DNA from: Promicromonospora sp. AC04
GTDB taxonomy: Bacteria > Actinomycetota > Actinomycetes > Actinomycetales > Cellulomonadaceae
Length of the DNA stretch: 64,000 nt
Reading direction: 5' to 3'
NCBI RefSeq assembly: GCF_003058225.1
Contig: NZ_QBUG01000001.1
Location: 744,001 to 808,000, forward strand
This document shows positions 44,686 through 53,272 of this stretch, one piece after another. The position numbers and the translations under genes were made by a program. Numbering within the stretch: the first letter of the stretch is position 1; each line of letters starts with the position of its first letter. Under the pieces are notes generated by a model. That model searched no databases. It worked only from the letters and a program-made list of their open reading frames with translations, and had not been told where the DNA came from.

Positions 44686-46266
44686 TCAGGCGCGAGCGAT
44701 GCGCAGATCGGACAGCTGGACGGTGCCTGGGGACGGAACCCGGATCTGGCTGCCTGTGGTCGCGTTCTCTTCCAGGCGGAGCGGCACCGAGGGTCCCTCG
44801 TCGCGCGCACTCTGTGCGAGCTCGCGCACCGCACGGTGCTCGTCGAGCAGCCGCTGGGTGGGCACACCGAGGGTCTGTTGCAGCACCCGCTCGAGCGCGG
44901 CCCGGCCCGACGCGATGACGCCCTGCGCCCGCCGGGCGGCCAGCGCGCGACGTATCTGCATCGCGACGAGGAACACCACGAGCGCCGCGACGGCCGCCGT
45001 GACGGCGAGCACCCCGAGCACCGTCGTCCACGTCTCCCCCACGGACATGATCCCCATCGAGGCCAGCACCGTCGCGATCCCGAGCAGCACGGCGACCAGC
45101 ACGGCCCCGAGCGCCAGCCGGCGGGTCAGCCGCTGCGTCGTCGGGCCCCGCGTGTCGAGCGTGACACCCTGCAGCGCCGTCGCGACCGCGCTCGCGACCT
45201 CCTGGGCGCTCGCCACGCCCGTGGCGAGCGAACGCTGCCAGCCCGGCTTGAGCGACTCGCCCGAGCCGGTGAGCCACCGCGACCGGGACAGCGCTATCGA
45301 GTCCGGGTCCGGGGAGCGGAACTCGGGAGAGCCGTACCCGTTGCGCACCGCGGCACCCACCTGGGCGGCGACGGACTCCAGCCCGGCCGCCCGCGCCAGC
45401 GCGTCCACCTCGCGTTCGAGGACGGTGTCGATGTGCCACGGCACCTCGGCCGGGGTCTGGCCCAGCAGCAGGGTCGCTGCGGCGTCGAGCTCACCCGCGG
45501 CGCGGCCCGCGGAGACCGACCGGCGCGCCACGGTCTGCTCCAGGAGCCCGCGCAGGTCCTCGATGCCGATGTCCGTCTTGCTCGACGCCGCGACCACCGG
45601 GACGTCCTCCAGGCCGTCGTCGCGCAGCAGCCGTTTCACGTCGTTGACCAGGTTGTCGCGCTGCCCCACGGGCACCGTGTCGATCTGGTTGAGCACCACC
45701 ACTGTCGACGCCTGCATGCCGCTCGAGTCGCGCAGGTAGCCGGTGTGCAGGGCGTCGTCTGCGTATTTCTGCGGGTCCACCACCCACACGAGGAGGTCGA
45801 CCAGCGGCAGCACCTTGTCCACCACCTCGCGGTGCCCGGGCGCCACGGAGTCGTGGTCGGGCAGGTCCAGCAGCACGAGGCCGGCCAGGGCCGCCTCGTC
45901 GGCGGCGTCGAGCTCACCCGCCCGCGTGATGCGGCGCTCGCGCTCCACACCGAGCCAGTCCAGCAGCGTCCCGGCGTCGTCGCTCCACGAGCAGGCGGTG
46001 ACCTTGGCGGTGGTGGGGCGTTTCACGCCGACGTCGGCGAACGTGAGGCGGGAGATCTTGTTGAACGTGCTCGACTTGCCCGACCCGGTGCCGCCCGCGA
46101 GCGCCACGACCGTGTGGTCGACGCCGAGCGCGAGCCGTTCGCGCACGCCCGCCACGGAGCTGGCGACCTTGCCGAAGACGGCGTCGTCGAGGCGGGACCC
46201 GGCGATCTGTAACGCGCGGCCGAGGTCCTCGGTGCGTGCGCTCAACGTCGCGTCGTGGCTCGTCAT
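44686..46266 (-). CDS. Dynamin-like GTPase, type 2, with C-terminal TM segments (pair 1, second gene)
   Basis: 526 residues. P-loop GGTGSGKSS (58-66), switch KRPTTAKVTA, G3 LVLLDLPDHDS, G4 VLNQID, G5-like AASSKT, and the marker VWVVDPQKYADDALH. Two membrane segments (about 393-435; LGAVLVAVLLGIATVLASMG) are followed by a helical, partly charged tail. The sequence matches the GTPase at 36157-37950 through most of the GTPase domain. The ATG overlaps the stop of the preceding GTPase gene (ATGA). It is 54 bp upstream of ssb on the same strand, so the three genes may form one unit. Confidence 0.85.
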   Translation of the reverse strand: MTSHDATLSARTEDLGRALQIAGSRLDDAVFGKVASSVAGVRERLALGVDHTVVALAGGTGSGKSSTFNKISRLTFADVGVKRPTTAKVTACSWSDDAGTLLDWLGVERERRITRAGELDAADEAALAGLVLLDLPDHDSVAPGHREVVDKVLPLVDLLVWVVDPQKYADDALHTGYLRDSSGMQASTVVVLNQIDTVPVGQRDNLVNDVKRLLRDDGLEDVPVVAASSKTDIGIEDLRGLLEQTVARRSVSAGRAAGELDAAATLLLGQTPAEVPWHIDTVLEREVDALARAAGLESVAAQVGAAVRNGYGSPEFRSPDPDSIALSRSRWLTGSGESLKPGWQRSLATGVASAQEVASAVATALQGVTLDTRGPTTQRLTRRLALGAVLVAVLLGIATVLASMGIMSVGETWTTVLGVLAVTAAVAALVVFLVAMQIRRALAARRAQGVIASGRAALERVLQQTLGVPTQRLLDEHRAVRELAQSARDEGPSVPLRLEENATTGSQIRVPSPGTVQLSDLRIARA

Positions 46267-47942
46267 GTCAGCCTCCTGAGCTCGGCCAGCCGGACGCGGA
46301 GCGGAGCTGCCGCGTCGTCGGCTAGGGCGGGGACGTCAAGGGCACTCTGGACAGAACGGGCCTCTTCCGCAACCGCTAGCGCGACCTTCTCGGCAAGTTG
46401 GCCCTGAAGTTCCTCGATCGCGTCCCCAGCGGTCTCGCCGAGAACCCGGTCGACGAGCCCGGCGGAGTCCTCGTTCCCGAGCGCGGTGGCCAGCAGCAGC
46501 GCGGCCAGGCCGCGGTCGCCGAACGCCTTCCGGGCGCCCGCGGCCCGGGCCGGGGCCTCGGGGTCTGCGGCCGTGGAGTCCGGGCCTCCCATGCGCCCGA
46601 CGACGTCGTCGGCCAGCCGGGACCAGTCGGCGGCGGCCGACTGCCCCCAGACGAGGCGATCCTTCGCGCGGCTCGTTCCGGACGGCAGGATCGTGTCCCC
46701 GGCAGGTAGCGCTCCCGGACCGGCCAGGGTGGCCCGCAGGCTCTCCTCGGTGCGCACGCCGGCCGCCACGAACGCGCGGGCGGCGGTGGCCTCGACCTCT
46801 TCGCGCAGCCGCGCGAGTGCCGCCTCGCGGGCCTTGCCCGCGCGCTTCGTGGTCCGTGCGATGCCGTCCCGCACCGTGACGCGGGAGATGTGGTTCGTGC
46901 TGGCGATCTCCGCGAACCGTGCGGCGACCGTGCCCTCGCCTGCCGCCCCCGACAGGACGGCGGTCCGTGCGGAGAGCTGCGCGTCCGGGACCACCGACTG
47001 GACGGCGTTGCGCAGGTCGAAGGCGGCGGTCCCCTGCTGCTCCACGGCACCGACGAGCCCCATCACCCAGTCGGGAAGCGCGCCGAGCGCGCCCTTGAGC
47101 GTGCGCAGGATGACGGTCCGCGAGCGCTCGGGGCCGGCCATGAGGTTGAGCCAGCGCTTGATGGGCGCCACCAGCTTCGGGTCCAGCAGTCCTTCGTGCG
47201 GCCCGACGTCGGGCACGATGAAGAGCGGGACGTCCTTCATGCCGCGTTCCTTCAGCCGCGTGTTGAGGTCCACACGGATCGTCGTCAGGTTCTCTCGCGG
47301 CACCCGGTTGAGCACCATCGCGACGCTCGCGCCGCGCTCCCTCGCGCGGTCCAGGGCCTGCCAGGGCAGGGCGTCGCCGTAGCGGGCTGCCGTGGTGACG
47401 AACAGCCAGAGGTCTGCCGCTTCGAGCAGCTGGTGGGCCGTGGAGCGGTTCTCGGAGAGGAACGAGTCGAGGTCGGGCGCGTCCATCAGCGCGGTGCCGC
47501 GCGGCACACCCTCGTGCTTGACCAGGCGGGCCAGCTCGGTGACGGGGCCGGGCGTGAGGGTGTCCACGTCCCGCGGGTGCACGCCCACCACGGGCTCGCG
47601 GGTGGTGGGCCGCAGCACTCCTGCCTCGGACACCTCCTCGGCCAGGAGGCTGTTGAACAGCGTGGACTTACCGGCGCCCGTGGACCCCGCGAGCACGACG
47701 ATCGCGGGGCTGGACAGCTCGGCGAGGCGGGGCAGGAGGTGCTCGTCGAGCTGCGTCAGGAGACGCATCCGGGAGGCTTCGGCGTCCTCCATGCCATCGA
47801 TGGGGAGGGGCAAGGTCGCGGCAGCGACGTCGCGGCGCAGATCTCGCACTACGTCGTGCACTGTGAAGCCGAGCTGCTCCGCAACGTTCGGGTCCACACC
47901 ACCCCGACGGCCGAGCACTGCGGAGCGTGTTCCTGGAGTCAC
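46263..47942 (-). CDS. Dynamin-like GTPase, type 1 (pair 1, first gene)
   Basis: 559 residues from GTG 47942 (AGGA upstream); an in-frame GTG at 48020 would add 26 residues. P-loop AGSTGAGKST is at 85-94, then LRPTTREPV, G3 LMDAPDLDS and LWLFVTTAARYGDALPW. G4 is MVLNRV. The run before the P-loop (TQLDEHLLPRLAELSSPA) matches the type 1 GTPase at 37947-39989. The C-terminal half is helical without a clear membrane segment, so it probably works with its membrane-anchored partner, whose gene overlaps by 4 nt. Function in membrane remodelling or division is inferred only from the family. Confidence 0.85.
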   Translation of the reverse strand: MTPGTRSAVLGRRGGVDPNVAEQLGFTVHDVVRDLRRDVAAATLPLPIDGMEDAEASRMRLLTQLDEHLLPRLAELSSPAIVVLAGSTGAGKSTLFNSLLAEEVSEAGVLRPTTREPVVGVHPRDVDTLTPGPVTELARLVKHEGVPRGTALMDAPDLDSFLSENRSTAHQLLEAADLWLFVTTAARYGDALPWQALDRARERGASVAMVLNRVPRENLTTIRVDLNTRLKERGMKDVPLFIVPDVGPHEGLLDPKLVAPIKRWLNLMAGPERSRTVILRTLKGALGALPDWVMGLVGAVEQQGTAAFDLRNAVQSVVPDAQLSARTAVLSGAAGEGTVAARFAEIASTNHISRVTVRDGIARTTKRAGKAREAALARLREEVEATAARAFVAAGVRTEESLRATLAGPGALPAGDTILPSGTSRAKDRLVWGQSAAADWSRLADDVVGRMGGPDSTAADPEAPARAAGARKAFGDRGLAALLLATALGNEDSAGLVDRVLGETAGDAIEELQGQLAEKVALAVAEEARSVQSALDVPALADDAAAPLRVRLAELRRLT

Positions 47943-48063
47943 GGCTTCATCCTGATAGGTCAAGATCGTTCTGCCAAGCCGCGCCACGCGGTTAGTGCCC
48001 AGCAGCACTGGAACCTGCACTGCCGAAAAGGGCGAGCCAACAACACTTCACGGCAGTGTTCGG

Positions 48064-48137
48064 TGCCCCCGGCAGGATTCGAACCCGCGACCTAGTCATT
48101 AGAAGTGACCCGCTCTATCCAACTGAGCTACGGAGGC
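48064..48137 (-). tRNA. tRNA-Arg (anticodon UCU)
   Basis: Read on the minus strand, GCCTCCG begins the acceptor stem and pairs with CGGGGGC at the 3' end (discriminator A). The D-arm GCTCAGTTGGATAGAGC, anticodon arm GGTCA-CTTCTAA-TGACT and T-arm GCGGGTTCGAATCCTGC all fold normally. The anticodon is TCT, which reads AGA, a rare codon in this DNA. CCA is not encoded. Confidence 0.95.
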
Positions 48138-48237
48138 AAGCGTGCCGAGTTTAGCGTAGGTCGAGTCCGTCTTGACCATGCCAATTGGGGAACCCGACGG
48201 ACAGATCAATGGAACACCCTTCCATTAGTCTGATGGG

Positions 48238-48672
48238 ATGGCGCAGCACCACACCAAGGACAAGGGTGACCTCGGCGTCGCCAAGGCGCACGCCGACATC
48301 GTCGGTCAGGGTTTCATCGCGTTGTTCCCTGCGACCGAGCACGCACCGTTCGACCTTGTCGCTTACGCGGACGGGGTGTTCCATCGGCTGCAGGTGAAGT
48401 ACCGCGCCGCACGTTCAGGCGCGATCACCGTCCATTTCCGGTCCGTCTGGAACGACCGCCAGGGCACCCACGCCAAGCCGACGGACAAGAGCGCGATCGA
48501 TGTCGTATGCATCTACTGCCCCGAGACGGACGAGTGCTACTACATCCGGCCAACCGCGCACAGAGCGTCGGTCACGCTCAGGATCACGCCGAGCAGGAAC
48601 GGTCAGCAAAGCGGTGTGCTCAATGCCGCTGGATTCCGTGACCTGGCCGATGCCGTCCGCTGTCCGAGCTAG
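48238..48672 (+). CDS. PD-(D/E)XK endonuclease-like protein (group I intron endonuclease-like)
   Basis: 144 residues. The pattern KGDLGVAKAHADIVGQGFIA, EHAPFDLVAYADGVFHRLQV and KYRAA matches the PD-(D/E)XK core: Glu, then Asp in FDLV, then Gln-x-Lys in LQVKYR. The next strand is IDVVCIYCPETDECYYI. This is the family of short endonuclease-like proteins related to the tRNA group I intron homing enzyme I-Ssp6803I (PDDEXK_5). No group I intron is present in the adjacent tRNA-Arg gene. The base composition is less GC-rich than the surroundings, in line with transfer next to a tRNA gene. Its stop overlaps the stop of the GntR gene. Confidence 0.65.
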   Translation: MAQHHTKDKGDLGVAKAHADIVGQGFIALFPATEHAPFDLVAYADGVFHRLQVKYRAARSGAITVHFRSVWNDRQGTHAKPTDKSAIDVVCIYCPETDECYYIRPTAHRASVTLRITPSRNGQQSGVLNAAGFRDLADAVRCPS

Positions 48673-49337
48673 CCGGCGGCGCGCTCGGCGTCCTCGAGGG
48701 TGTCAAGCTGCTGTTCCTCGGCCCGGTCCAGGCGGCCGAGCAGGTGTGCGCGCGCCTCGTCCACCTTCCGGTCGAGCACAAGAGCGAGGAACACCTGGTG
48801 GTGGTCCCGCAGCTCCACGGTGTCGTAGTGCGACGACCGGACGACCTGCGCTATGGCGAGCTGCAGCTTGGTGAGCAGGCGGCTGTAGAAGTCCGTGAGG
48901 TCCGAGGAGCCGGTGATCGCCACGGTCGCTACGTGGGCGGCGATGTCGGCGCGCGCCACCCCTGGCCGGTCGTCGGCGGCGACGGCGGCGGCGAGCTGCT
49001 CGGTGGCGCTCACCAGCGGGGCGAGGGCGGCGTCGTCCGCGTGGGCTGCCGCCTCGACGCCCCCGACCTCGAGCAGCCGCCGCGCGATGTAGATCTCGCG
49101 GATCGACTGCGCGCTGATCCGCGTCACGTGCAGGATGCGGGTCTTGGGACTGCGGGTCAGCAGGCCGTCGCCGACGAGGATGCTGAGCACCTCGCGCATG
49201 GTGGGTCGGGAGATGCCGATGTCCCGCGCCATGGCCTCCTCGGTGACCAGGTCACCCGGACGGAGCGTGCCGTCCAGCATCTGGCTGCGCAGGATCTCCA
49301 GGCTCTGTTCTGCCACGGTCTCCCGGCGCAGCTTCAT
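48669..49337 (-). CDS. GntR-family (FCD) transcriptional regulator
   Basis: 222 residues. The winged helix-turn-helix EEAMARDIGISRPTMREVLS is followed by an FCD ligand domain (HADDAALAPLVSATEQLAAA; ADIAAHVATVAITGS). ATG 49337 follows GGGTGGGGG. It lies at the end of an operon with an amino-acid ABC transporter and an oxidoreductase and probably controls it. A matching palindrome lies upstream of the transporter genes. The four bases CTAG at its end are shared with the stop of the convergent endonuclease-like gene. Confidence 0.85.
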   Translation of the reverse strand: MKLRRETVAEQSLEILRSQMLDGTLRPGDLVTEEAMARDIGISRPTMREVLSILVGDGLLTRSPKTRILHVTRISAQSIREIYIARRLLEVGGVEAAAHADDAALAPLVSATEQLAAAVAADDRPGVARADIAAHVATVAITGSSDLTDFYSRLLTKLQLAIAQVVRSSHYDTVELRDHHQVFLALVLDRKVDEARAHLLGRLDRAEEQQLDTLEDAERAAG

Positions 49338-49369
49338 GGTGTCCCCCACCCTCAAAGGATCGCATACGG

Positions 49370-50539
49370 CTACTGCTCGCCCGGCGTCCGCGGCGCGCCG
49401 ACCGGCTCGTACGCGGCGTCGGCGACGAACCGCTCCGGCCGGAACTCGGCGAACGCCGGCACGTCCTCGCCGCAGACCTCCGCGGCCACGCCTTCACCCA
49501 GGTAGGGCGCCAGAGTGACGCCGCTGTGCGTCGCGACGACATACAGCCAAGGCGCCTGCGCCACGCGCCCAACGATCGTCCGCCCGTCGCCGGGCAGCGC
49601 CCGCTGACCGACCACCAGCCGCTCGATCCGGGCACCCTCGGCGCCGGGTACGACGTCGCGCAGCCGGCGCAGGAACTCGGCCGCGAGCGCCGAGCCCACC
49701 CCGGGTACGTCCCGGGGGTCGGCGGTGACGTCGAGGTCGAGCGCCTGCAGGAGCAGGCGCCCGCCGCCGGCCGGACGGACGTTGAGCCACGGGCTGGTCA
49801 CGAGCCGGCCGAGCCGGACGGGCACCGGCCCGGTCTCGGCGAGGTAGCCGACGGTGGGGTCGCCGGGCGTGGTGAACGTCTGCATCGACACGTCGACCCC
49901 GGCCAGGGCCGCGAGCTCACCGGTCCGGCGCCCGACGGCGGACACGATCGTGTCCCCGGGCAGGACTGTCCCGTCGACGAGCAGCGCCTCGCCGCCCCCG
50001 GCGACCGACTGGCGAAGGCCGGTCACGGTGACGCCGGTCAGCACCCGTACCCCCGCCGCGCGGGCCTGGCCGAGCACGTGGGCGAGGTAGAGCGCCGGGT
50101 AGGCGTAGGCCTCGCGGGCGAAGTGCACGATGAGCTGGGCGTCGTCCGGCACGCGCACGTCCGGCAGGAGCTCGGCCGCGCGCTCGTGCGTGATCGCCTC
50201 CGCCGCGTAGTCGCGTTCGGCCAGCCGGGCGAGCCGGGCGGCGAGGTGGTCGCGGTGCGCGTCGTCGACGGCGATCTCGACGTGCCCGCCCGTGCCGAGC
50301 CACCCGCCGCCGTCGGCGGCATCGGCGGACAGCCGGTGGTGCGCCTCGAGCCCGGCGAGGTTGAGGTCGAAATAGGGCCGCGGCTCCTTGCCGTTGGCGT
50401 TCACCCAGGCGTAGGACGTGCTGGACGTGCCGCCGCCGGGTGCGCCCTGGTCGACCAGGGCGACTTCCGCCCCGCGCTCGGCGAGCCGCGCGGCGATGCT
50501 GGCGCCGACGACGCCGGCTCCGATGACCACTGTCTGCAT
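49370..50539 (-). CDS. FAD-dependent amino-acid oxidoreductase (DAO family)
   Basis: 389 residues. The dinucleotide-binding start is QTVVIGAGVVGASIAARLAE. FAD-domain elements include GAPGGGTSSTSYAWVNANGK and the C-terminal LYVVATHSGVTLAPYLGEGV. The family covers D-amino-acid, glycine, sarcosine and opine oxidases/dehydrogenases. The exact substrate is unknown, but the transporter next to it imports amino acids, so a catabolic first step is likely. ATG 50539 is preferred because GGAG lies 8 nt upstream. It is 14 bp from the ATPase gene and 32 bp from the GntR gene. Confidence 0.85.
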   Translation of the reverse strand: MQTVVIGAGVVGASIAARLAERGAEVALVDQGAPGGGTSSTSYAWVNANGKEPRPYFDLNLAGLEAHHRLSADAADGGGWLGTGGHVEIAVDDAHRDHLAARLARLAERDYAAEAITHERAAELLPDVRVPDDAQLIVHFAREAYAYPALYLAHVLGQARAAGVRVLTGVTVTGLRQSVAGGGEALLVDGTVLPGDTIVSAVGRRTGELAALAGVDVSMQTFTTPGDPTVGYLAETGPVPVRLGRLVTSPWLNVRPAGGGRLLLQALDLDVTADPRDVPGVGSALAAEFLRRLRDVVPGAEGARIERLVVGQRALPGDGRTIVGRVAQAPWLYVVATHSGVTLAPYLGEGVAAEVCGEDVPAFAEFRPERFVADAAYEPVGAPRTPGEQ

Positions 50540-50553
50540 GCGTACTGCTCCGT

Positions 50554-51345
50554 TCACAGGACCTTGCTGATGAAGTTCTGGGTGCGCGGGTGCTGGGGGT
50601 TCACCAGCACCTCCTGCGGGGTTCCGGCCTCGACCACCACGCCGTCGTCCATGAAGACCACGGAGTCGGCGACCTCGCGGGCGAAGCCGATCTCGTGGGT
50701 GACGACGACCATCGTCATGCCGGAGCGCGCGAGGTCCTTCATGACCTCCAGGACCTCGCCGACCAGCTCGGGGTCGAGTGCCGAGGTGGGCTCGTCGAAG
50801 AGCATGAGCCGCGGCTCCATCGCCAGGGCGCGGGCGATGGCGACGCGCTGCTGCTGGCCGCCGGAGAGCGTCGAGGGGTAGGCGTCGCGCTTGTCGGCCA
50901 GGCCCACCCGGTCGAGCAGCGCCTCGGCGCGCTTCCGGACCTGGTCGCGCGGCTGCCGCAGGACGCCGATCGGCGCCTCCATGATGTTCTGCAGCACCGT
51001 CATGTGCGGGAACAGGTTGAAGCGCTGGAAGACCATCCCGATCCGGGCCCGCATCGCGGCGATCTCGTGCTCACGAAGCTCGTAGAGCTTGTTGTTCGCC
51101 CGGCGGTAGCCGACGAGCTCCCCGTCCACGGAGAGCTGGCCCGCGCTGAGGGTCTCGAGGTGGTTGATCAGCCGCAGGAACGTCGACTTGCCCGAGCCGG
51201 ACGGGCCGAGCAGGGTCATCACCTCGCCCGAGCGCACGTCGAGCGTGATGCCCTTGAGCACCTCGAGGCTGCCGAAGGACTTGTGGACGTTCTTGGCGCG
51301 CACCATGTACCCGGACTCGGCCGCGCTCGCGTCGATGGTGGTCAT
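50554..51345 (-). CDS. Polar amino-acid ABC transporter, ATP-binding protein
   Basis: 263 residues. Walker [11 protein letters not shown]-loop [17 protein letters not shown], signature [14 protein letters not shown] and Walker [15 protein letters not shown] are all intact. The H-loop is [12 protein letters not shown]. The subfamily is GlnQ/ArtP-like. The ATG overlaps the permease stop by 4 nt. It follows a long polar insertion ([20 protein letters not shown]) as in several actinobacterial members. Confidence 0.94.
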   Translation of the reverse strand: MTTIDASAAESGYMVRAKNVHKSFGSLEVLKGITLDVRSGEVMTLLGPSGSGKSTFLRLINHLETLSAGQLSVDGELVGYRRANNKLYELREHEIAAMRARIGMVFQRFNLFPHMTVLQNIMEAPIGVLRQPRDQVRKRAEALLDRVGLADKRDAYPSTLSGGQQQRVAIARALAMEPRLMLFDEPTSALDPELVGEVLEVMKDLARSGMTMVVVTHEIGFAREVADSVVFMDDGVVVEAGTPQEVLVNPQHPRTQNFISKVL

Positions 51346-52205
51346 GCGGCCGTCCCCCGTCCGAAGTACCGCTCGACGTAGTGCTGCCCGACGGTGAGGA
51401 CAGAGGTGACCAGGAGGTACCAGATCGAGGCGGTGATCAGCAGCGGGACCGTCAGGAAGTTCTCCGAGTAGATGAGCTGCGCCGAGTACAGCAGCTCGGG
51501 GAACGCGAGCACGCTCACCAGCGACGTGGACTTCAGCATGGAGATCGTGTTGTTGGCCATCGGCGGGACGATCACGCGCATGGCCTGCGGCAGGACGATC
51601 CGCCGCAGGATCCGCGTGCGCCTCATCCCCAGCGCCTGCGAGGCCTCGACCTGGCCCTTGTCGACGGCCTCGACGCCGGCCCGGACGATCTCGCCCATGT
51701 AGGCGCCCTCGTTCAGGCCCAGGCCGAGGATCGCCGCGGCCACGGGGGTGATGAGCAGGTTGGTGTCGAACGCGACGAGCTCCGGACCGAACGGGACGCC
51801 GAGCGACAGCCGCGGGTACAGGGCCGAGATGTACCCCCAGAAGAGCAGCTGGACAAACACGGGCGTGCCCCGGAAGAACCAGATGTAGGCGGTGGAGACC
51901 GAGCGCAGCATCGGGTTCCGGGAAAGCCGCATCACCGCGAGGACGACGCCGAGCACCACCCCCACCAGCATGGCCAGGGCCGTGAGCCAGAGCGTCGCCA
52001 GCAGCCCGCGCAGGATCCGCGACGAGAAGAAGTACTCGGCCACGACGGGCCACCCGTAGTTCTGGTTGGTCAGCAGCGAGCTGACCAGCATCGCCACGAG
52101 CACCGCGACCACCGCGTAGCTGACCCAGCGCCAGGGGTGCCGCAGCCGTACCACCTGGAGCGTCTCGACGTCGTCGCTCGACGCCGCGAGGATGGCGGCC
52201 GTCAT
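51342..52205 (-). CDS. Polar amino-acid ABC transporter permease
   Basis: 287 residues with at least five membrane helices. It has the HisM-type start [20 protein letters not shown] and [20 protein letters not shown], and the EAA motif [20 protein letters not shown]. The [16 protein letters not shown] motif is typical of amino-acid permeases. A single permease gene suggests a homodimer. Overlaps by 4 nt with both neighbours (ATPase and binding protein) show a tightly coupled operon. Confidence 0.92.
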   Translation of the reverse strand: MTAAILAASSDDVETLQVVRLRHPWRWVSYAVVAVLVAMLVSSLLTNQNYGWPVVAEYFFSSRILRGLLATLWLTALAMLVGVVLGVVLAVMRLSRNPMLRSVSTAYIWFFRGTPVFVQLLFWGYISALYPRLSLGVPFGPELVAFDTNLLITPVAAAILGLGLNEGAYMGEIVRAGVEAVDKGQVEASQALGMRRTRILRRIVLPQAMRVIVPPMANNTISMLKSTSLVSVLAFPELLYSAQLIYSENFLTVPLLITASIWYLLVTSVLTVGQHYVERYFGRGTAA

Positions 52206-53122
52206 TCGATCGCCCCGTTGATCTCGGACTGCTCGATGGCGATGTCGCCCAGGCCCCAGCGGTCGAGGACGTCGGCGTACGTGCCGTCCTCGATGAGCAC
52301 GTCGATCGCCCCGCTGACCGGCTCGGCGAGCTCGCTGTCCTTCGGGAAGGCGACACCGCCCGGGTTCGGGTTGCGCAGCAGCGGCCCGGCCGCCTCGAAG
52401 CCGTCGTTCTTCGACTCCGCGTCGAGCACCGGCGGGGCGTCGGCCATGACGCCGTCGATCCGGTTGCTCTGCAGCGCGAGGATCGCCTGCGCGACGTCCT
52501 GGTACGCGCTGGACGTCGGCGGCTCCTCGCCGGCCTCCTCGCACCGCTCGGTGTGCGCGGGCAGGAACGTGTTCTGCTGCAGGCTCCCGCGTACGACGCC
52601 GATCCGCGCCCCGCAGGCCAGCTCCGGGGTGACCTCGGTCGGGTTGCCGTCCTGGACGAGCACGAGCGTGCCGTTCCAGTAGTAGGTGGCGAAGTCGACC
52701 ACCGCCTCGCGTTCGAGGGTGTCGCCGATGGAGGCCATCGCCATGTCGACGTCGTCTGCCTGGAGGGCGGGGATGATCGCGTCGAACGACGTCGGCACGA
52801 ACTCGATGTCGAGGTCGAGCACGCCGCCGATGGCGTGGGCCAGGTCCGGGTCGAGCCCCACGAGCGTGCCGTCGGCCTGCGTGACCTCGAACGGCGGGTA
52901 GGACGGGTTGATCGCCATGCGGATCACTCCCGCGTCCCGGACGTCGGCCGGGACGGACGCCGCCAGCTCCTCGTCGACGGCGTGGGCGGACTCCTCCGTG
53001 GCCGCAGCGCCGCCGGCGGCGGCGTCCTGGTCCGTCGGCACCATCGCCGAGCAGGCGCCCAGGCTCAGCGCGCCGGCGAGCGCAAGGGCAGTGACGGCGG
53101 GTGTGCGTCGGATGGCGGGCAT
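52202..53122 (-). CDS. Amino-acid-binding lipoprotein of the ABC transporter
   Basis: 306 residues. A lipoprotein signal ([18 protein letters not shown], Cys at about 24) is followed by a family-3 solute-binding domain ([40 protein letters not shown], and [20 protein letters not shown]). It sits outside the membrane and delivers a polar amino acid or opine to the permease. The first gene of the operon; GGGGG lies before ATG 53122. Its promoter region carries a palindromic operator. Confidence 0.92.
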   Translation of the reverse strand: MPAIRRTPAVTALALAGALSLGACSAMVPTDQDAAAGGAAATEESAHAVDEELAASVPADVRDAGVIRMAINPSYPPFEVTQADGTLVGLDPDLAHAIGGVLDLDIEFVPTSFDAIIPALQADDVDMAMASIGDTLEREAVVDFATYYWNGTLVLVQDGNPTEVTPELACGARIGVVRGSLQQNTFLPAHTERCEEAGEEPPTSSAYQDVAQAILALQSNRIDGVMADAPPVLDAESKNDGFEAAGPLLRNPNPGGVAFPKDSELAEPVSGAIDVLIEDGTYADVLDRWGLGDIAIEQSEINGAIE

Positions 53123-53141
53123 CGGGATCCCCCTCTTGTTT

Positions 53142-53156
53142 GGCTGTCTGACAGCC
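53142..53156. promoter_or_regulatory. Putative GntR/FCD operator upstream of the amino-acid transporter operon
   Basis: GGCTGTCTGACAGCC is a perfect palindrome with a single central T (7-bp arms). The TGTCTGACA core resembles FadR-type GntR operators. It is 19 bp upstream of the binding-protein start. A TTGACC-like box lies further upstream on the minus strand, so binding here would block transcription. The FCD regulator encoded last in the operon is the likely ligand-responsive repressor. Confidence 0.6.
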
Positions 53157-53272
53157 TTACAGTGGCGACAGGACTCCCGTGGGTCAAGGTCCAGCGGTGT
53201 AAAACCCTTGTTACGGACCGGGCCTCGTGCCCGATCCCGGCGAGTGTCACAGGTGCGACGTAGCCTTCCCGC

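Noticed and set aside
48064-48137. Group I intron in the tRNA-Arg gene
   Set aside because: The anticodon arm is continuous and folds normally, so no intron is present despite the intron-endonuclease-like neighbour.
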